Shown here piece after piece: positions 1-9,819 of a stretch of DNA of 64,000 nucleotides. The position numbers and the translations under genes are program-made. This DNA is from Pseudomonas argentinensis (lineage in GTDB: Bacteria; Pseudomonadota; Gammaproteobacteria; Pseudomonadales; Pseudomonadaceae). Below the pieces are notes generated by a model. It made no database searches. It was not told where the DNA came from and saw only the letters and a program-made list of their open reading frames with translations. Each line of letters begins with the position of its first letter. The stretch's first letter is position 1. The stretch spans positions 1,798,001 to 1,862,000 of the forward strand of contig NZ_CP056087.1 in the NCBI RefSeq assembly GCF_001839655.2, read 5' to 3'.

Positions 1-2675
1 GGGCTGGGGCTGCTGGCCGACAGCTTGGTGATGATGGTCTGCTGCAGGCGGGCGCACAGCTCGGGGTCGGACAGCGGCTGGTTGTTGGCATCGGTGACGA
101 AGAACACGTCTTCCACCCGCTCGCCCAGGGTGGCGATCTTGGCGTTCTGCACCGACAGGTCGAAATCCAGGAAGATGCGCCCGATCTTGGCCAGCAGGCC
201 CGGGCGATCCGGCGCCGTGAGCTCGACCACGGTCACCGGCCGCTGGGCATCGTTGTGGATGGTCACCTGAGGCGCGAAGGCGAAGTGCTTGAGCTGGCGC
301 GGCACGCGGCGCTGGATGATGCTGGGGTACTCGTCCGGGTGCATCAGGGTGTCGACCAGGCTCTGGCGGATCTGCTGGATGCGCGTGGGGTTGTCACCGA
401 TCGAGCCGCCTTCGGCTTCCAGCACGATATAGGTGTCGAGGGTGAACTGGCTGGTCGAGGTGAGAATCCGCGCATCGTGGATGTTCAGGTTCAGCTGCGC
501 CATGGCCGCCACCGTCACCGCGAAGAAGTCGTGCTGGTCCGGCGCGTAGATGAAAATCTGCGTGCCGCCCTCGAATTCGCGCTGGGTGGTTTCCTTGATC
601 AGCACCAGCGGGCCGCCGTCATCGGGGTGCTGGAGGATCGCATTGGTGTGCCAGGCCACGTCCTCGGCGCTGTGGCGCAGGAAGTAGTCGTCGCCCAGTT
701 GCGACCACAGCTGCTCGACGTCATCCGGGTCGGTGCCGCCATTGACCAGGGTGTCGAGGGCGGCGCTCTGGGTCAGGCGAATCTGCTCCTCGCGCTCCAC
801 CGGGTTCTCCAGGCCGCGGCGCAGGGCGCGCTTGGTCTCGGTGTAGAGCTGGCGCATCAGGCTGGCACGCCAGGAGTTCCACAGCGTCGGATTGGTGGCG
901 TTGATGTCGGCCACGGTCAGCACGTAGAGGTAATCCAGGTGCGTCTGGTCGCCCACGAAGGCGGCGAAGTCGTTGATCACCTGCGGGTCGGACAGGTCCT
1001 TGCGCTGGGCGGTGGTCGACATCGCCAGGTGATTCTGCACCAGCCAGACGATCAGCCCGGTGTCCCAGGCGGGCAGGTGGTGGCGCTGGCCAAAGGCCTC
1101 GGCATCCAGGGCACCGAGCTCCGAGTGGTCGCCGCCGCGGCCCTTGCCGATATCGTGGTACAGCCCGGCCAGGTAGATCAGCTCGGGCTTGGGCAGTTTG
1201 TCGATGAGCTTGCTGGCCAGTGGAAACTTTTCCGCCAGCTCTGGCCACTTGAACTTGCGCAGGTGCTTGATCAGGTTGAGGGTGTGGGCGTCGACCGTAT
1301 AGATGTGAAACAGGTCGTGCTGCATCTGCCCGACGATATGGCCGAACTCCGGCAGGTAGCGCCCGAGGATGCCGTAGCGGTTCATGCGCCGCAGGTTGCG
1401 ATGGATGCCCTGCTCGCACTTGAACAGCTCGATGAACAGGCTGGTGTTGCGAATGTCGCGGCGGAACTCGTCGTCGATCAGGTGGCGGTGGTCGCGCAGC
1501 AGGCGAATGGTGTCGGCGCACACGCCAATGAGCTCAGGGTGTTGGGCCATCAGCACGAAGATCTCGAGGATGGCGAACGGCGTGCGCTTGAAGACGTTGG
1601 CGTGGGTCACCTCGATGTAGCCGTCACGCACCTGGAAACGGCTGTTCAGCGGCTTGGCCGGCGTGCTGTCGCCGGCACGGAGAATTTCTTCCTCGAAGTG
1701 CTGGTTGATCAGGTCGCTCAGCTCGGCGATGGCCATCACCACGCGATAGTACTTCTGCATGAAGCGCTCGATGGTGCGCTTGGTATCGCTCTCGTGATAG
1801 CCGAGCAGCTCGGCGACCTTGCTCTGGTGGTCGAACAGCAGCCGATCCTCGGCACGCCCGGCGAGCATGTGCAGGGCATAGCGCACCTTCCAAAGAAACT
1901 CCTGGGAGGAGGCGAGCAGGGCGTATTCGCTTTCCAGCAGGAAACCCTGGCCGACCATGGCGTGCAGGTTCAGGGTGCCGAAATGCCGGCGCGCCACCCA
2001 CAGAATGGTCTGGATGTCGCGCAGCCCGCCGGGCGAACCCTTGACGTTGGGCTCCAGGTTGTACTCGGTGTCGTTGTACTTGGCATGGCGGGCCTTCTGT
2101 TCGTCGCGCTTGGCCAGGTAGAACGCCTTGCTCGGCCACATGTGGGCGGTGGCGGTCACTTCCTGCATGCGCTCGCGCAGGTGCTCGGGGCCGGCGATGG
2201 TGCGGCTTTCCATCAGGTTGGTGATCACCGTCAGGTCGGCGCGGGCCTGTTCGCCGCACTCGGCCACCGAGCGCACGCTCTGGCCGACCTCCAGGCCGAT
2301 GTCCCAGAGCAGGGTGAGAAAGCCCTCGATGGGCTCGCGGAAGGTTTCCTGGTCATCGCCGCCCAGCAGGATCAGCAGGTCGATGTCGGAATAGGGGTGC
2401 AGCTCGCCGCGGCCATAGCCGCCCACCGCCAGCAGGGCGATTTCCGCCTCGCTGCTCCAGGTGAAGCGGCTCCAGGCCTCGAGCAGGATCTGGTCGGTGA
2501 AGCGTGCGCGGTCCTCGACCAGACGGCGCACGTCGCGGTTGTCGCGAAAGCGCGCATCGAGCACCTCGTGGGCGCGGCGGATGGCTTTCTTGAAGGCGCC
2601 GATGGGGCTGGACTTGAGTGCCAGTTCCGCCTGGAACTGGCCGCGATCGAATAACTCGGCGTCTGGCAGCGACAT
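1..2675 (-). CDS. glnD: bifunctional uridylyltransferase/uridylyl-removing enzyme GlnD (3' end cut off)
   Basis: GlnD is the nitrogen sensor that uridylylates PII proteins at low glutamine and removes UMP at high glutamine. About 891 codons are visible and the reading frame is still open at the window edge, so only a short C-terminal tail is missing. The nucleotidyltransferase motif [17 protein letters not shown] lies near residues 84-100. The HD hydrolase motif [12 protein letters not shown] lies near residue 507. Two ACT (glutamine-sensing) domains follow at about 695-790 and 802-875. The start ATG is at 2673-2675 (protein begins [10 protein letters not shown]). It lies 37 bp downstream of map on the same strand, as in other pseudomonads, so a map-glnD transcript is likely. 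Confidence 0.97.
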   Translation of the reverse strand, partial: MSLPDAELFDRGQFQAELALKSSPIGAFKKAIRRAHEVLDARFRDNRDVRRLVEDRARFTDQILLEAWSRFTWSSEAEIALLAVGGYGRGELHPYSDIDLLILLGGDDQETFREPIEGFLTLLWDIGLEVGQSVRSVAECGEQARADLTVITNLMESRTIAGPEHLRERMQEVTATAHMWPSKAFYLAKRDEQKARHAKYNDTEYNLEPNVKGSPGGLRDIQTILWVARRHFGTLNLHAMVGQGFLLESEYALLASSQEFLWKVRYALHMLAGRAEDRLLFDHQSKVAELLGYHESDTKRTIERFMQKYYRVVMAIAELSDLINQHFEEEILRAGDSTPAKPLNSRFQVRDGYIEVTHANVFKRTPFAILEIFVLMAQHPELIGVCADTIRLLRDHRHLIDDEFRRDIRNTSLFIELFKCEQGIHRNLRRMNRYGILGRYLPEFGHIVGQMQHDLFHIYTVDAHTLNLIKHLRKFKWPELAEKFPLASKLIDKLPKPELIYLAGLYHDIGKGRGGDHSELGALDAEAFGQRHHLPAWDTGLIVWLVQNHLAMSTTAQRKDLSDPQVINDFAAFVGDQTHLDYLYVLTVADINATNPTLWNSWRASLMRQLYTETKRALRRGLENPVEREEQIRLTQSAALDTLVNGGTDPDDVEQLWSQLGDDYFLRHSAEDVAWHTNAILQHPDDGGPLVLIKETTQREFEGGTQIFIYAPDQHDFFAVTVAAMAQLNLNIHDARILTSTSQFTLDTYIVLEAEGGSIGDNPTRIQQIRQSLVDTLMHPDEYPSIIQRRVPRQLKHFAFAPQVTIHNDAQRPVTVVELTAPDRPGLLAKIGRIFLDFDLSVQNAKIATLGERVEDVFFVTDANNQPLSDPELCARLQQTIITKLSASSPS

Positions 2676-2712
2676 GCGGCGGCCTTCCTTCATCTATAGG
2701 TGGGTGCTCGTA

Positions 2713-3513
2713 TCAGGCCGAGGTGCGGGCGATGGTGTCGTCGCTGCGCAGGGTAAAGATCTCGTAGCCGTCGGCGGTGACCAGCAAGGTGTGCTCCCAC
2801 TGGGCGGACAGCTTGCGATCCTTGGTGATGGCGGTCCAGCCGTCGCCCAGCACGCGGGTTTCCGGGCGACCCTGGTTGATCATCGGCTCGATGGTGAAGG
2901 TCATGCCTTCCTGGAGCTCCATGCCGGTGCCCGCGCGGCCGTAGTGCAGCACCTGCGGATCCTCGTGGAACACCGAGCCGATGCCGTGGCCGCAGAACTC
3001 GCGTACCACCGAGAAGCCGTTCTTCTCGGCGTGCTTCTGGATCACCTCGCCGATGTCGCCGAGGCGCGCGCCGGGGCGAACCACTTCGATGCCTTTATAG
3101 AGGCATTCCTGGGTGACGCGCGACAGGCGCTCGGCCCATTCCGGCACCTTGCCGACGTGGAACATGCGACTGGTGTCGCCGTAGTAGCCGTCCTTGATCA
3201 CGGTGATGTCGATGTTCATCACATCACCTTCCTTGAGCGGCTTGTCGTTGGGGATGCCGTGACACACCACGTGGTTGAGCGAGGTGCAGATGGATTTCGG
3301 AAAACCCGGGCGACCCGGTGCCGCGCCGTAGTTGAGCGGGGCGGGAATGGCCTTCTGCACCTCGACGATATAGTTGTGGCAGAGGGTATTGAGTTCGTCC
3401 GTGGTGACGCCGGGTTTGACGTGCTCGGCGATCATCTCCAGCACGTCGGCGGCCAGGCGACCGGCGATGCGCATTTTCTCGATTTCGTCGGGCGTCTTCA
3501 GGGTGACGGTCAT
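2713..3513 (-). CDS. map: type I methionine aminopeptidase
   Basis: Removes the initiator methionine from nascent proteins in the cytoplasm. The 266-residue protein has the metal-dependent MetAP fold. Metal-ligand regions are visible as NIDITVIKDGYYGDTSRMF (two Asp), CGHGIGSVFHEDP (His), FTIEPM (Glu) and QWEHTLLV (Glu). The N-terminus MTVTLKTPDEIEKMRIAGR matches Pseudomonas Map. A few extra residues (NYGAAPGRPGFPKS) appear where shorter homologues read NY-K-GFPKS; the insertion is in frame and probably tolerated. It is divergent from rpsB and upstream of glnD. Confidence 0.97.
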   Translation of the reverse strand: MTVTLKTPDEIEKMRIAGRLAADVLEMIAEHVKPGVTTDELNTLCHNYIVEVQKAIPAPLNYGAAPGRPGFPKSICTSLNHVVCHGIPNDKPLKEGDVMNIDITVIKDGYYGDTSRMFHVGKVPEWAERLSRVTQECLYKGIEVVRPGARLGDIGEVIQKHAEKNGFSVVREFCGHGIGSVFHEDPQVLHYGRAGTGMELQEGMTFTIEPMINQGRPETRVLGDGWTAITKDRKLSAQWEHTLLVTADGYEIFTLRSDDTIARTSA

Positions 3514-3548
3514 GGTGATCTCGGTGGCTCCATAAAGGACGACATTCT

Positions 3549-3668
3549 AAGCTGCAGGCCACAGGCTGCAAGCCACAAGTGCAAGCAGGGCGCCGATCTT
3601 GAGCTAGACTCGAGTGGCTCAGGGAGTCGGGCACTCGGCTTATGGCTTGCTGCTTGTAGCTTACGGCT
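3549..3668. repeat. imperfect inverted repeat of GCTGCAAGC-type motifs in the map-rpsB gap
   Basis: The map-rpsB gap (3514-3815) has its map-proximal part filled by degenerate copies of GCTGCAAGCC/GGCTTGCTGC motifs. The left arm (about 3549-3585) contains CTGCAAGCCACAAG; the right arm (about 3635-3668) contains its near-complement CTTATGGCTTGCTGC. Similar GCTGCAAG motifs occur at 32349-32413 and 49999-50020. It looks like a dispersed intergenic repeat family. No coding potential is seen. Confidence 0.5.
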
Positions 3669-3685
3669 GCTTCCTGTGGTATAAA
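3657..3685 (+). promoter_or_regulatory. candidate sigma-70 promoter for rpsB-tsf
   Basis: TATAAA at 3680-3685 is preceded by TG at 3675-3676, close to an extended -10 context, and lies about 130 bp before the rpsB start. The hexamer TAGCTT at 3657-3662, 17 bp upstream, is a weak -35. The position fits the main promoter of the rpsB-tsf operon. The call rests on sequence resemblance only. Confidence 0.4.
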
Positions 3686-3691
3686 ACGCGC

Positions 3692-3815
3692 CGCTTTACG
3701 GGGTAGACCCCCGAAAGCCTAACCCCACACACGTATCGACACGATTTCCTGGGTGCCCGCAAGGGTTGGAAATTGGGATGCGTGGAGGCCTAACCCGACT
3801 TATCAAGGAACTATC
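3692..3815 (+). promoter_or_regulatory. rpsB 5' leader, probable S2 autoregulatory RNA
   Basis: A long untranslated leader precedes rpsB. It contains paired segments such as GGGTT near 3763-3767 with AACCC at 3792-3796, and a GC-rich body between. Ribosomal protein S2 is known to repress its own mRNA through a structured leader in gammaproteobacteria, and the position fits. The exact fold was not computed. Confidence 0.45.
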
Positions 3816-4559
3816 ATGTCCCAAGTCAATATGCGCGATATGCTGAAGGCCGGTGTGCACTTCGGCCACCAGACCCGTTACTGGAACCCGAAAATGGGCA
3901 AGTACATTTTCGGCGCGCGCAACAAGATTCACATCATCAACCTGGAAAAGACCCTGCCGATGTTCAACGACGCCCTGTCGTTCGTTGAAAAGCTGGCTGC
4001 TGGCAAGAACAAGATCCTGTTCGTCGGCACCAAGCGTTCCGCTGGCAAGATCGTTCGCGAAGAAGCGGCTCGTTGCGGCTCGCCGTTCGTCGATCATCGC
4101 TGGTTGGGCGGCATGCTCACCAACTACAAGACCATCCGTGCCTCGATCAAGCGTCTGCGCGATCTGGAAGTACAGTCCCAGGACGGTACCTTCAGCAAGC
4201 TGACCAAGAAAGAAGCCCTGATGCGCACCCGTGATCTGGAAAAACTGGATCGCAGCCTGGGCGGTATCAAGGACATGGGCGGCCTGCCGGACGCACTGTT
4301 CGTCATCGACGTCGATCACGAGCGCATCGCGATCACCGAAGCCAACAAGCTGGGCATCCCGGTCATCGGCGTTGTCGATACCAACAGCAGCCCGGAAGGC
4401 GTTGACTACATCATCCCGGGTAACGACGACGCCATTCGCGCCATCCAGCTGTACATGGGTGCCATGGCCGACGCCGTGATCCGTGGTCGCAGCAACACCG
4501 GCGGCGCTACCGAAGAGTTCGTCGAAGAAGCGCCGGCTGCAGAAGCTGCCGAAGGCTAA
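3816..4559 (+). CDS. rpsB: 30S ribosomal protein S2
   Basis: Component of the small ribosomal subunit, bound late near the head-platform junction and needed for S1 binding. The 247-residue protein starts [19 protein letters not shown] and carries the S2 signatures [16 protein letters not shown] and [10 protein letters not shown]. The C-terminal tail is acidic and Ala/Glu rich. The start ATG at 3816 follows an AAGGAA ribosome-binding site at 3805-3810; a longer in-frame extension lies inside the leader and is rejected. It is followed by an intrinsic terminator-like attenuator and then tsf. Confidence 0.99.
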   Translation: MSQVNMRDMLKAGVHFGHQTRYWNPKMGKYIFGARNKIHIINLEKTLPMFNDALSFVEKLAAGKNKILFVGTKRSAGKIVREEAARCGSPFVDHRWLGGMLTNYKTIRASIKRLRDLEVQSQDGTFSKLTKKEALMRTRDLEKLDRSLGGIKDMGGLPDALFVIDVDHERIAITEANKLGIPVIGVVDTNSSPEGVDYIIPGNDDAIRAIQLYMGAMADAVIRGRSNTGGATEEFVEEAPAAEAAEG

Positions 4560-4595
4560 GCGGTAACGCAGAGCATCTCGTGTTATGCGCTGCGC

Positions 4596-4620
4596 AAAAA
4601 GGGGGCTAGGCCCCCTTTTT
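4596..4620 (+). terminator. terminator/attenuator between rpsB and tsf
   Basis: A5-G5 (4596-4605) pairs with C5-T5 (4611-4620) around a 5-nt loop, followed by no further T-run beyond 4620. This is a textbook intrinsic hairpin. It probably attenuates read-through so that S2 and EF-Ts are made in different amounts. Confidence 0.8.
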
Positions 4621-4686
4621 GCCACTCACAGATTTGATCGCCCGCCCTGCGGGTGATGTTGAAGACCTACAGAGAGGATTTTCAAG

Positions 4687-5550
4687 ATGGCAGAGATTAC
4701 TGCAGCACTGGTCAAGGAACTGCGCGAGCGTACCGGCCAAGGCATGATGGAGTGCAAGAAGGCCCTGGTTGCCGCTGGTGGCGACATCGAGAAAGCCATT
4801 GATGACATGCGCGCTTCGGGCGCCATCAAGGCCGCCAAGAAGGCTGGCAACATCGCCGCCGAAGGTTCCATCGCCGTTCGCGTCGAAGGCAACCGTGGCC
4901 TGATCATCGAAGTCAACTCGCAGACCGACTTCCTGGCTCTGCAGGACGACTTCAAGGCCTTCGTCAAGGAGAGCCTGGACGAAGCCTTCGAGAAGAACCT
5001 GACCGAAGCCGCTCCGCTGATCGCCTCGCGCGAATCCGCCCGTGAAGCCCTGGTCGCCAAGTGCGGCGAGAACGTCAACATCCGTCGTCTGACCGCTGTT
5101 TCCGGTGACACCGTTGGTGCCTACCTGCACGGCCACCGCATCGGTGTTCTGGTGGTCCTGAAGGGCGGTAACGACGAGCTGGCCAAGCACGTGGCCATGC
5201 ACGTTGCCGCTTCCAACCCTGCCGTTGTTTCCGCGGACCAGGTTTCCGAGGAACTGGTTGCCAAGGAAAAGGAAATCTTCCTGCAGCTCAACGCCGAGAA
5301 GATCGCCGGCAAGCCGGAAAACATCGTCGAGAACATGGTCAAGGGCCGTATCGCCAAGTTCCTGGCCGAAGCCAGTCTGGTCGAGCAAGCCTTCATCATG
5401 GATCCGGAAGTCAAGGTCGGCGACCTGGTGAAGAAAGCCGGTGCCGAAGTCGTTTCCTTCGTCCGTTACGAAGTGGGCGAGGGCATCGAGAAGGCCGAGA
5501 CCGACTTCGCTGCCGAAGTTGCTGCTCAGGTTGCTGCCAGCAAGCAGTGA
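4687..5550 (+). CDS. tsf: translation elongation factor Ts
   Basis: Guanine-nucleotide exchange factor that regenerates EF-Tu-GTP. The 287-residue protein begins MAEITAALVKELRERTGQGM, the conserved N-terminal module, and has the core motif NSQTDFLA that intrudes into the EF-Tu Mg site. An AGAGAGGA ribosome-binding site lies at 4671-4678. It is second gene of the rpsB-tsf operon and ends before a strong terminator. Confidence 0.99.
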   Translation: MAEITAALVKELRERTGQGMMECKKALVAAGGDIEKAIDDMRASGAIKAAKKAGNIAAEGSIAVRVEGNRGLIIEVNSQTDFLALQDDFKAFVKESLDEAFEKNLTEAAPLIASRESAREALVAKCGENVNIRRLTAVSGDTVGAYLHGHRIGVLVVLKGGNDELAKHVAMHVAASNPAVVSADQVSEELVAKEKEIFLQLNAEKIAGKPENIVENMVKGRIAKFLAEASLVEQAFIMDPEVKVGDLVKKAGAEVVSFVRYEVGEGIEKAETDFAAEVAAQVAASKQ

Positions 5551-5573
5551 TAACTGCTTAGCTAGCGCCCCAG

Positions 5574-5608
5574 AAGAGGCTGCCCGCTCACGCGCGCGGC
5601 CTCTTTTT
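5574..5608 (+). terminator. intrinsic terminator after tsf
   Basis: AAGAGGC (5574-5580) pairs with GCCTCTT (5599-5605), with an inner GC-rich loop and a T-run to 5608. It closes the rpsB-tsf transcription unit. Confidence 0.8.
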
Positions 5609-5735
5609 CAAAGGGGATTTTTTTCGAGACGACGGTCGGTGCCGGTGGCACTCACGGTCGTGAGCGCTGTCGAAGCGCTCGATATGCGAGCCACTCGGTT
5701 CGCAGGTTTTTCTTACGCCGCAGGAGAGAATGGTA

Positions 5736-6479
5736 ATGGCTCAGCAGGTGAGTGGTCGTCAACCGCGCTACAAGCGCATTCTGCTCAAACTCAGCGGCGA
5801 GGCCCTGATGGGCTCGGAAGATTTCGGCATCGATCCCAAGGTGCTCGATCGCATGGCGCTGGAAGTCGGCCAGCTGGTCGGCATCGGCGTGCAGGTGGGG
5901 GTGGTGATTGGCGGTGGCAACCTGTTCCGTGGTGCGGCGCTCAGCGCCGCCGGCATGGACCGGGTCACCGGTGACCACATGGGCATGCTGGCCACGGTGA
6001 TGAACGCCCTGGCCATGCGCGACGCCCTGGAGCGTTCGAACATCCCGGCGCTGGTCATGTCGGCCATCTCCATGGTCGGCGTCACCGATCACTACGATCG
6101 CCGCAAGGCCATGCGCCACCTGAAAACCGGTGAGGTGGTGATCTTCGCCGCTGGCACCGGCAACCCGTTCTTCACCACCGACTCGGCCGCCTGCTTGCGC
6201 GGTATCGAGATCGACGCCGATGTGGTGCTGAAGGCAACCAAGGTCGATGGTGTGTACACTGCCGATCCGTTCAAGGATCCGCATGCGGAAAAATTCGATC
6301 GTCTCACCTATGACGAGGTGCTCGATCGCAAGCTGGGGGTGATGGATCTGACGGCTATCTGCCTGTGCCGGGATCACAACATGCCGCTGCGTGTTTTCAA
6401 TATGAACAAGCCCGGTGCCCTGCTCAATGTCGTGGTGGGCGGCGCCGAAGGTACTTTGGTCGAGGAAGGTAAAGAATGA
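5736..6479 (+). CDS. pyrH: UMP kinase
   Basis: Phosphorylates UMP to UDP in pyrimidine nucleotide synthesis; bacterial UMP kinases are GTP-activated hexamers of the amino-acid kinase fold. The 247-residue protein shows LKLSGEAL, the phosphate loop [11 protein letters not shown] and the [10 protein letters not shown] motif. The start is placed at [14 protein letters not shown] (ATG 5736), preceded by an AGGAGAG site at 5722-5728; an in-frame GTG two codons earlier is less well spaced. The last codons overlap frr by 4 bp, so translation is probably coupled. Confidence 0.98.
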   Translation: MAQQVSGRQPRYKRILLKLSGEALMGSEDFGIDPKVLDRMALEVGQLVGIGVQVGVVIGGGNLFRGAALSAAGMDRVTGDHMGMLATVMNALAMRDALERSNIPALVMSAISMVGVTDHYDRRKAMRHLKTGEVVIFAAGTGNPFFTTDSAACLRGIEIDADVVLKATKVDGVYTADPFKDPHAEKFDRLTYDEVLDRKLGVMDLTAICLCRDHNMPLRVFNMNKPGALLNVVVGGAEGTLVEEGKE

Positions 6480-7033
6480 TCAACGAAATCAAGAAGGACG
6501 CCCAGGCCCGCATGCAGAAGAGCCTGGAATCGCTGGCTCACGCATTCAGCCGCATTCGTACCGGTCAGGCTCATCCCAGCATCCTCGGCGGCGTGATGGT
6601 GCCGTACTACGGTGCGGACACCCCGCTGAACCAGGTCGCCAGCGTGACCGTCAAGGATTCGCGCACCCTGCAGGTCGTGGCGTTCGAGCGCAGCATGCTC
6701 AGCGCGGTCGACAAGGCCATCCAGAGCTCCGGCCTGGGTTTCAACCCGACCAACCTGGGCGAGCTGCTGCTGGTCACCATGCCGGCGCTGACCGAAGAAA
6801 CCCGTCGCGGTTTCACCAAGCAGGCCCGTGATGCCGCCGAAGACGCCCGTGTTGCCGTGCGCAACATCCGTCGCGACGCCATGAGCCAGCTCAAGGATCT
6901 GGTCAAGGAAAAGGAAATCAGCGAAGACGAAGAGCGTCGCGCTGCTGACGACGTACAGAAGCTGACCGACAAGTTCGTGGCCGAGATCGACGTCGCCGTG
7001 AAGCAGAAAGAAGCGGACCTGATGGCCGTCTGA
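6476..7033 (+). CDS. frr: ribosome recycling factor
   Basis: Works with EF-G to split post-termination ribosomes. The 185-residue protein is the usual length. It has the signature [12 protein letters not shown] in the three-helix domain and ends in the conserved coiled region [13 protein letters not shown]. It starts inside the pyrH stop region (ATGA overlap) and ends 16 bp before uppS. Confidence 0.98.
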   Translation: MINEIKKDAQARMQKSLESLAHAFSRIRTGQAHPSILGGVMVPYYGADTPLNQVASVTVKDSRTLQVVAFERSMLSAVDKAIQSSGLGFNPTNLGELLLVTMPALTEETRRGFTKQARDAAEDARVAVRNIRRDAMSQLKDLVKEKEISEDEERRAADDVQKLTDKFVAEIDVAVKQKEADLMAV

Positions 7034-7049
7034 CGGCCAGGAAGTCGCC

Positions 7050-7814
7050 ATGGACAATTGCAAAGTCGGTGCCGTGATGGCCGTTCCACGGCACGTGGCG
7101 ATCATTATGGATGGTAACAACCGCTGGGCGCGCAAGCGCCTGCTGCCCGGTGTCGCCGGGCACAAGGCGGGCGTTGATGCGGTGCGCGCGGTCATCGAGG
7201 TCTGCGCCGATTCCGGCGTGGAAGTGCTGACCCTGTTCGCCTTCTCCAGCGAGAACTGGCAGCGCCCGGCCGACGAGGTCGGTGCGCTGATGGAGCTGTT
7301 CCTCAGCGCCTTGCGCCGCGAGGCGCGCAAGCTCGACGAGAACGGCATCAGCCTGCGCATCATCGGCGACCGCTCGCGGTTCCATCCCGAATTGCAGGCC
7401 GCCATGCGTGAGGCCGAAGCGGCCACCGCCGGCGCGGCCGGCGAAAAGCGCTTCATCCTGCAGATCGCCGCCAACTACGGTGGTCAGTGGGATATCGCCC
7501 AGGCCGCCCAGCGCCTGGCCCGAGAAGTGCAGGGCGGCCACCTGCAGCCTGAGGACATCACCCCACGCCTGCTGCAGGGTTGCCTGGCCACCGGTGAGCT
7601 GCCGCTGCCGGATCTGTGCATCCGCACCGGCGGCGAGCATCGGGTCAGCAATTTCCTGCTCTGGCAGATGGCCTACAGCGAACTGTACTTCTCCGACCTG
7701 CTGTGGCCGGACTTCAAGCACGACGCCATGCGCGCAGCGCTGGCGGATTTCGCCAAGCGCCAGCGGCGTTTTGGCAAAACCAGTGAACAAGTCGAAGCCG
7801 AGGCCCGCGCCTGA
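7050..7814 (+). CDS. uppS: undecaprenyl diphosphate synthase (cis-prenyltransferase)
   Basis: Condenses isopentenyl diphosphate with farnesyl diphosphate to make C55 undecaprenyl diphosphate, the carrier lipid for peptidoglycan and O-antigen. The 254-residue protein has the catalytic motif HVAIIMDGNNRWA (Asp near residue 21), FSSENW and the C-terminal motif DLCIRTGGEHRVSNFLLWQ. AGGAAG at 7040-7045 supports the ATG at 7050. The stop overlaps cdsA by one base. Confidence 0.98.
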   Translation: MDNCKVGAVMAVPRHVAIIMDGNNRWARKRLLPGVAGHKAGVDAVRAVIEVCADSGVEVLTLFAFSSENWQRPADEVGALMELFLSALRREARKLDENGISLRIIGDRSRFHPELQAAMREAEAATAGAAGEKRFILQIAANYGGQWDIAQAAQRLAREVQGGHLQPEDITPRLLQGCLATGELPLPDLCIRTGGEHRVSNFLLWQMAYSELYFSDLLWPDFKHDAMRAALADFAKRQRRFGKTSEQVEAEARA

Positions 7815-8629
7815 TGCTCAAGCAACGAATCATTACGGCGCTGATCCTGCTGCCGATCGCCCTGGCAGGCTTCTTCCTGCTCGAAGGCGGCGCGTTCGCG
7901 CTGTTCATCGCCGTCGTGGTCGTGCTCGGTGCCTGGGAATGGGCGCGCCTGGCGGGTCTTTCCGCTCAGCCGCTGCGGATCGCCTATGGGGCGCTGGTAG
8001 CGGTGCTGCTTTATCTGCTTTACGGCGCCCCTGCGCTGGCGCCCTGGCTGCTGGCCGTTGGCGTGCTGTGGTGGGCGTTCGCGACCTTTCTGGTGCTCAA
8101 CTACCCGGCTAGCAGCCGCTACTGGGGCGGCCTGCCGGGGCGCCTGGTGATCGGTTTGCTGATTCTGCTGCCGGCCTGGCAAGGGCTGGTGGTGATCAAG
8201 CAGTGGCAGCTGGCCAACTGGCTGATCCTGGCGGTGATGGCGCTGGTCTGGGTGGCGGATATCGGCGCCTACTTTTCCGGCAAGCGCTTCGGCAAGCGCA
8301 AGCTGGCACCGCGGGTCAGTCCCGGCAAGAGCTGGGAAGGCCTGGTCGGCGGTCTGCTGCTCAGCCTGCTGCTGACGGTGGTGGTGGGCTTCTACCGCGA
8401 TTGGTCGCTCCAGCAGTTTCTGCTGGCGCTGCCGGGCGCTGCGCTGGTGGTGCTGATTTCGGTGGTCGGTGATCTCACCGAGAGCATGTTCAAGCGCCAG
8501 TCCGGCATCAAGGACAGCAGCAACCTGCTGCCGGGACATGGCGGCGTGCTCGACCGCATCGACAGCCTGACGGCGGCGGTTCCGGTATTCGCCATGTTGC
8601 TCTGGCTGGCAGGCTGGGGCGCATGGTGA
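7814..8629 (+). CDS. cdsA: phosphatidate cytidylyltransferase (CDP-diglyceride synthase)
   Basis: Makes CDP-diacylglycerol from phosphatidate and CTP at the inner membrane, the branch point of phospholipid synthesis. The 271-residue protein has several hydrophobic segments. The C-terminal family signature is visible as [20 protein letters not shown] followed by GVLDRID. It overlaps uppS upstream and dxr downstream, consistent with one envelope operon. Confidence 0.97.
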   Translation: MLKQRIITALILLPIALAGFFLLEGGAFALFIAVVVVLGAWEWARLAGLSAQPLRIAYGALVAVLLYLLYGAPALAPWLLAVGVLWWAFATFLVLNYPASSRYWGGLPGRLVIGLLILLPAWQGLVVIKQWQLANWLILAVMALVWVADIGAYFSGKRFGKRKLAPRVSPGKSWEGLVGGLLLSLLLTVVVGFYRDWSLQQFLLALPGAALVVLISVVGDLTESMFKRQSGIKDSSNLLPGHGGVLDRIDSLTAAVPVFAMLLWLAGWGAW

Positions 8630-9819
8630 GCCAGGTTCAGCGGGTTACCGTGCTGGGCGCTACCGGCTCGATCGGCCTGAGCACCCTGGATGTCATCGCG
8701 CGCCACCCGTCGCGTTACCAGGCATTCGCCCTCAGCGGCTTCACTCGTCTGGCCGAGCTGGAGGCGCTCTGCGTCATCCACCGTCCGCGTTTCGCCGTGG
8801 TTGCCGATGCCGCTGCAGCGGCCGATCTGCAGGCGCGCCTGCAGCAGGCCGGTCTCGATACCCGGGTGCTGTCTGGCGAGGCCGGGCTGTGCGAGGTCGC
8901 CGCCCATGCCGAGGTGGATGCGGTGATGGCGGCCATCGTCGGCGCGGCAGGGCTCAAGCCGACCCTGGCGGCGGTCGAAGCCGGCAAGAAGGTGCTGCTG
9001 GCCAACAAGGAGGCCCTGGTGATGTCCGGCGCGCTGTTCATGCGCGCGGTGCGCCAGAGCGGCGCGGTGCTGCTGCCCATCGACAGCGAGCACAACGCGA
9101 TCTTCCAGTGCCTGCCCCAGGATTACGCCCGTGGCCTGCAGCCGGTCGGCGTGCGGCGCATCCTGCTCACCGCCTCCGGCGGGCCGTTTCGTCAGGCCAC
9201 GCCCGAGTCGCTGCATGCGGTAACGCCCGAGCAGGCCTGCGCCCACCCCAACTGGTCGATGGGCCGCAAGATTTCCGTGGACTCGGCCAGCATGATGAAC
9301 AAGGGCCTGGAGCTGATCGAGGCCTGCTGGCTGTTCGATGCGCGCCCGGAACAGGTCGAGGTGCTGATCCACCCGCAGAGCGTCATCCATTCGCTGGTCG
9401 ATTACGTCGACGGCTCGGTGCTCGCCCAACTGGGCAACCCCGACATGCGCACGCCCATCGCCCACGCCCTGGCCTGGCCGCAGCGCATCGACTCGGGTGT
9501 CGCGCCGCTGGATCTGCTTGCCGTGGCGCGCCTGGACTTCCAGGCCCCTGACGACGTGCGCTTTCCCTGCCTGCGCCTGGCGCGTGAGGCCGCCGAGGCT
9601 GGCGGCAGTGCGCCGGCGATGCTCAACGCCGCGAACGAAGTGGCGGTGGCGGCATTTCTCGAGCGGCGGATTCGCTTTACCGATATCGCGCGTATCATTG
9701 GCGGCGTTCTCGAGGCGCAGCCGGTCGTCGCGGTGGACTGTCTCGATGCCGTGCTCGAAGCCGACCGCCGCGCGCGGGAACTGGCCGGGCAGTGGTTGAA
9801 GCGTGGAGAGGTGGCATGA
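8623..9819 (+). CDS. dxr: 1-deoxy-D-xylulose 5-phosphate reductoisomerase
   Basis: Second step of the MEP isoprenoid pathway: converts DXP to MEP with NADPH. The 398-residue protein has the NADPH-binding loop [17 protein letters not shown], the metal/substrate motif [11 protein letters not shown], the loop [24 protein letters not shown] segment ([19 protein letters not shown]) and [12 protein letters not shown]. It overlaps cdsA by 7 bp and rseP by 4 bp. Two other MEP enzymes, ispD and ispF, are also in the window. Confidence 0.98.
   Translation: MVSQVQRVTVLGATGSIGLSTLDVIARHPSRYQAFALSGFTRLAELEALCVIHRPRFAVVADAAAAADLQARLQQAGLDTRVLSGEAGLCEVAAHAEVDAVMAAIVGAAGLKPTLAAVEAGKKVLLANKEALVMSGALFMRAVRQSGAVLLPIDSEHNAIFQCLPQDYARGLQPVGVRRILLTASGGPFRQATPESLHAVTPEQACAHPNWSMGRKISVDSASMMNKGLELIEACWLFDARPEQVEVLIHPQSVIHSLVDYVDGSVLAQLGNPDMRTPIAHALAWPQRIDSGVAPLDLLAVARLDFQAPDDVRFPCLRLAREAAEAGGSAPAMLNAANEVAVAAFLERRIRFTDIARIIGGVLEAQPVVAVDCLDAVLEADRRARELAGQWLKRGEVA

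Noticed and set aside
255..2654. 799-codon plus-strand open frame opposite glnD
   Set aside because: Antisense shadow in GC-rich DNA; low-complexity Val/Gln/His-rich translation, no domain, and the minus-strand GlnD is fully recognisable.
2940..3320. Possible frameshift or disruption in map because of extra residues near APLNY
   Set aside because: The insertion is in frame and all metal-ligand motifs follow correctly.
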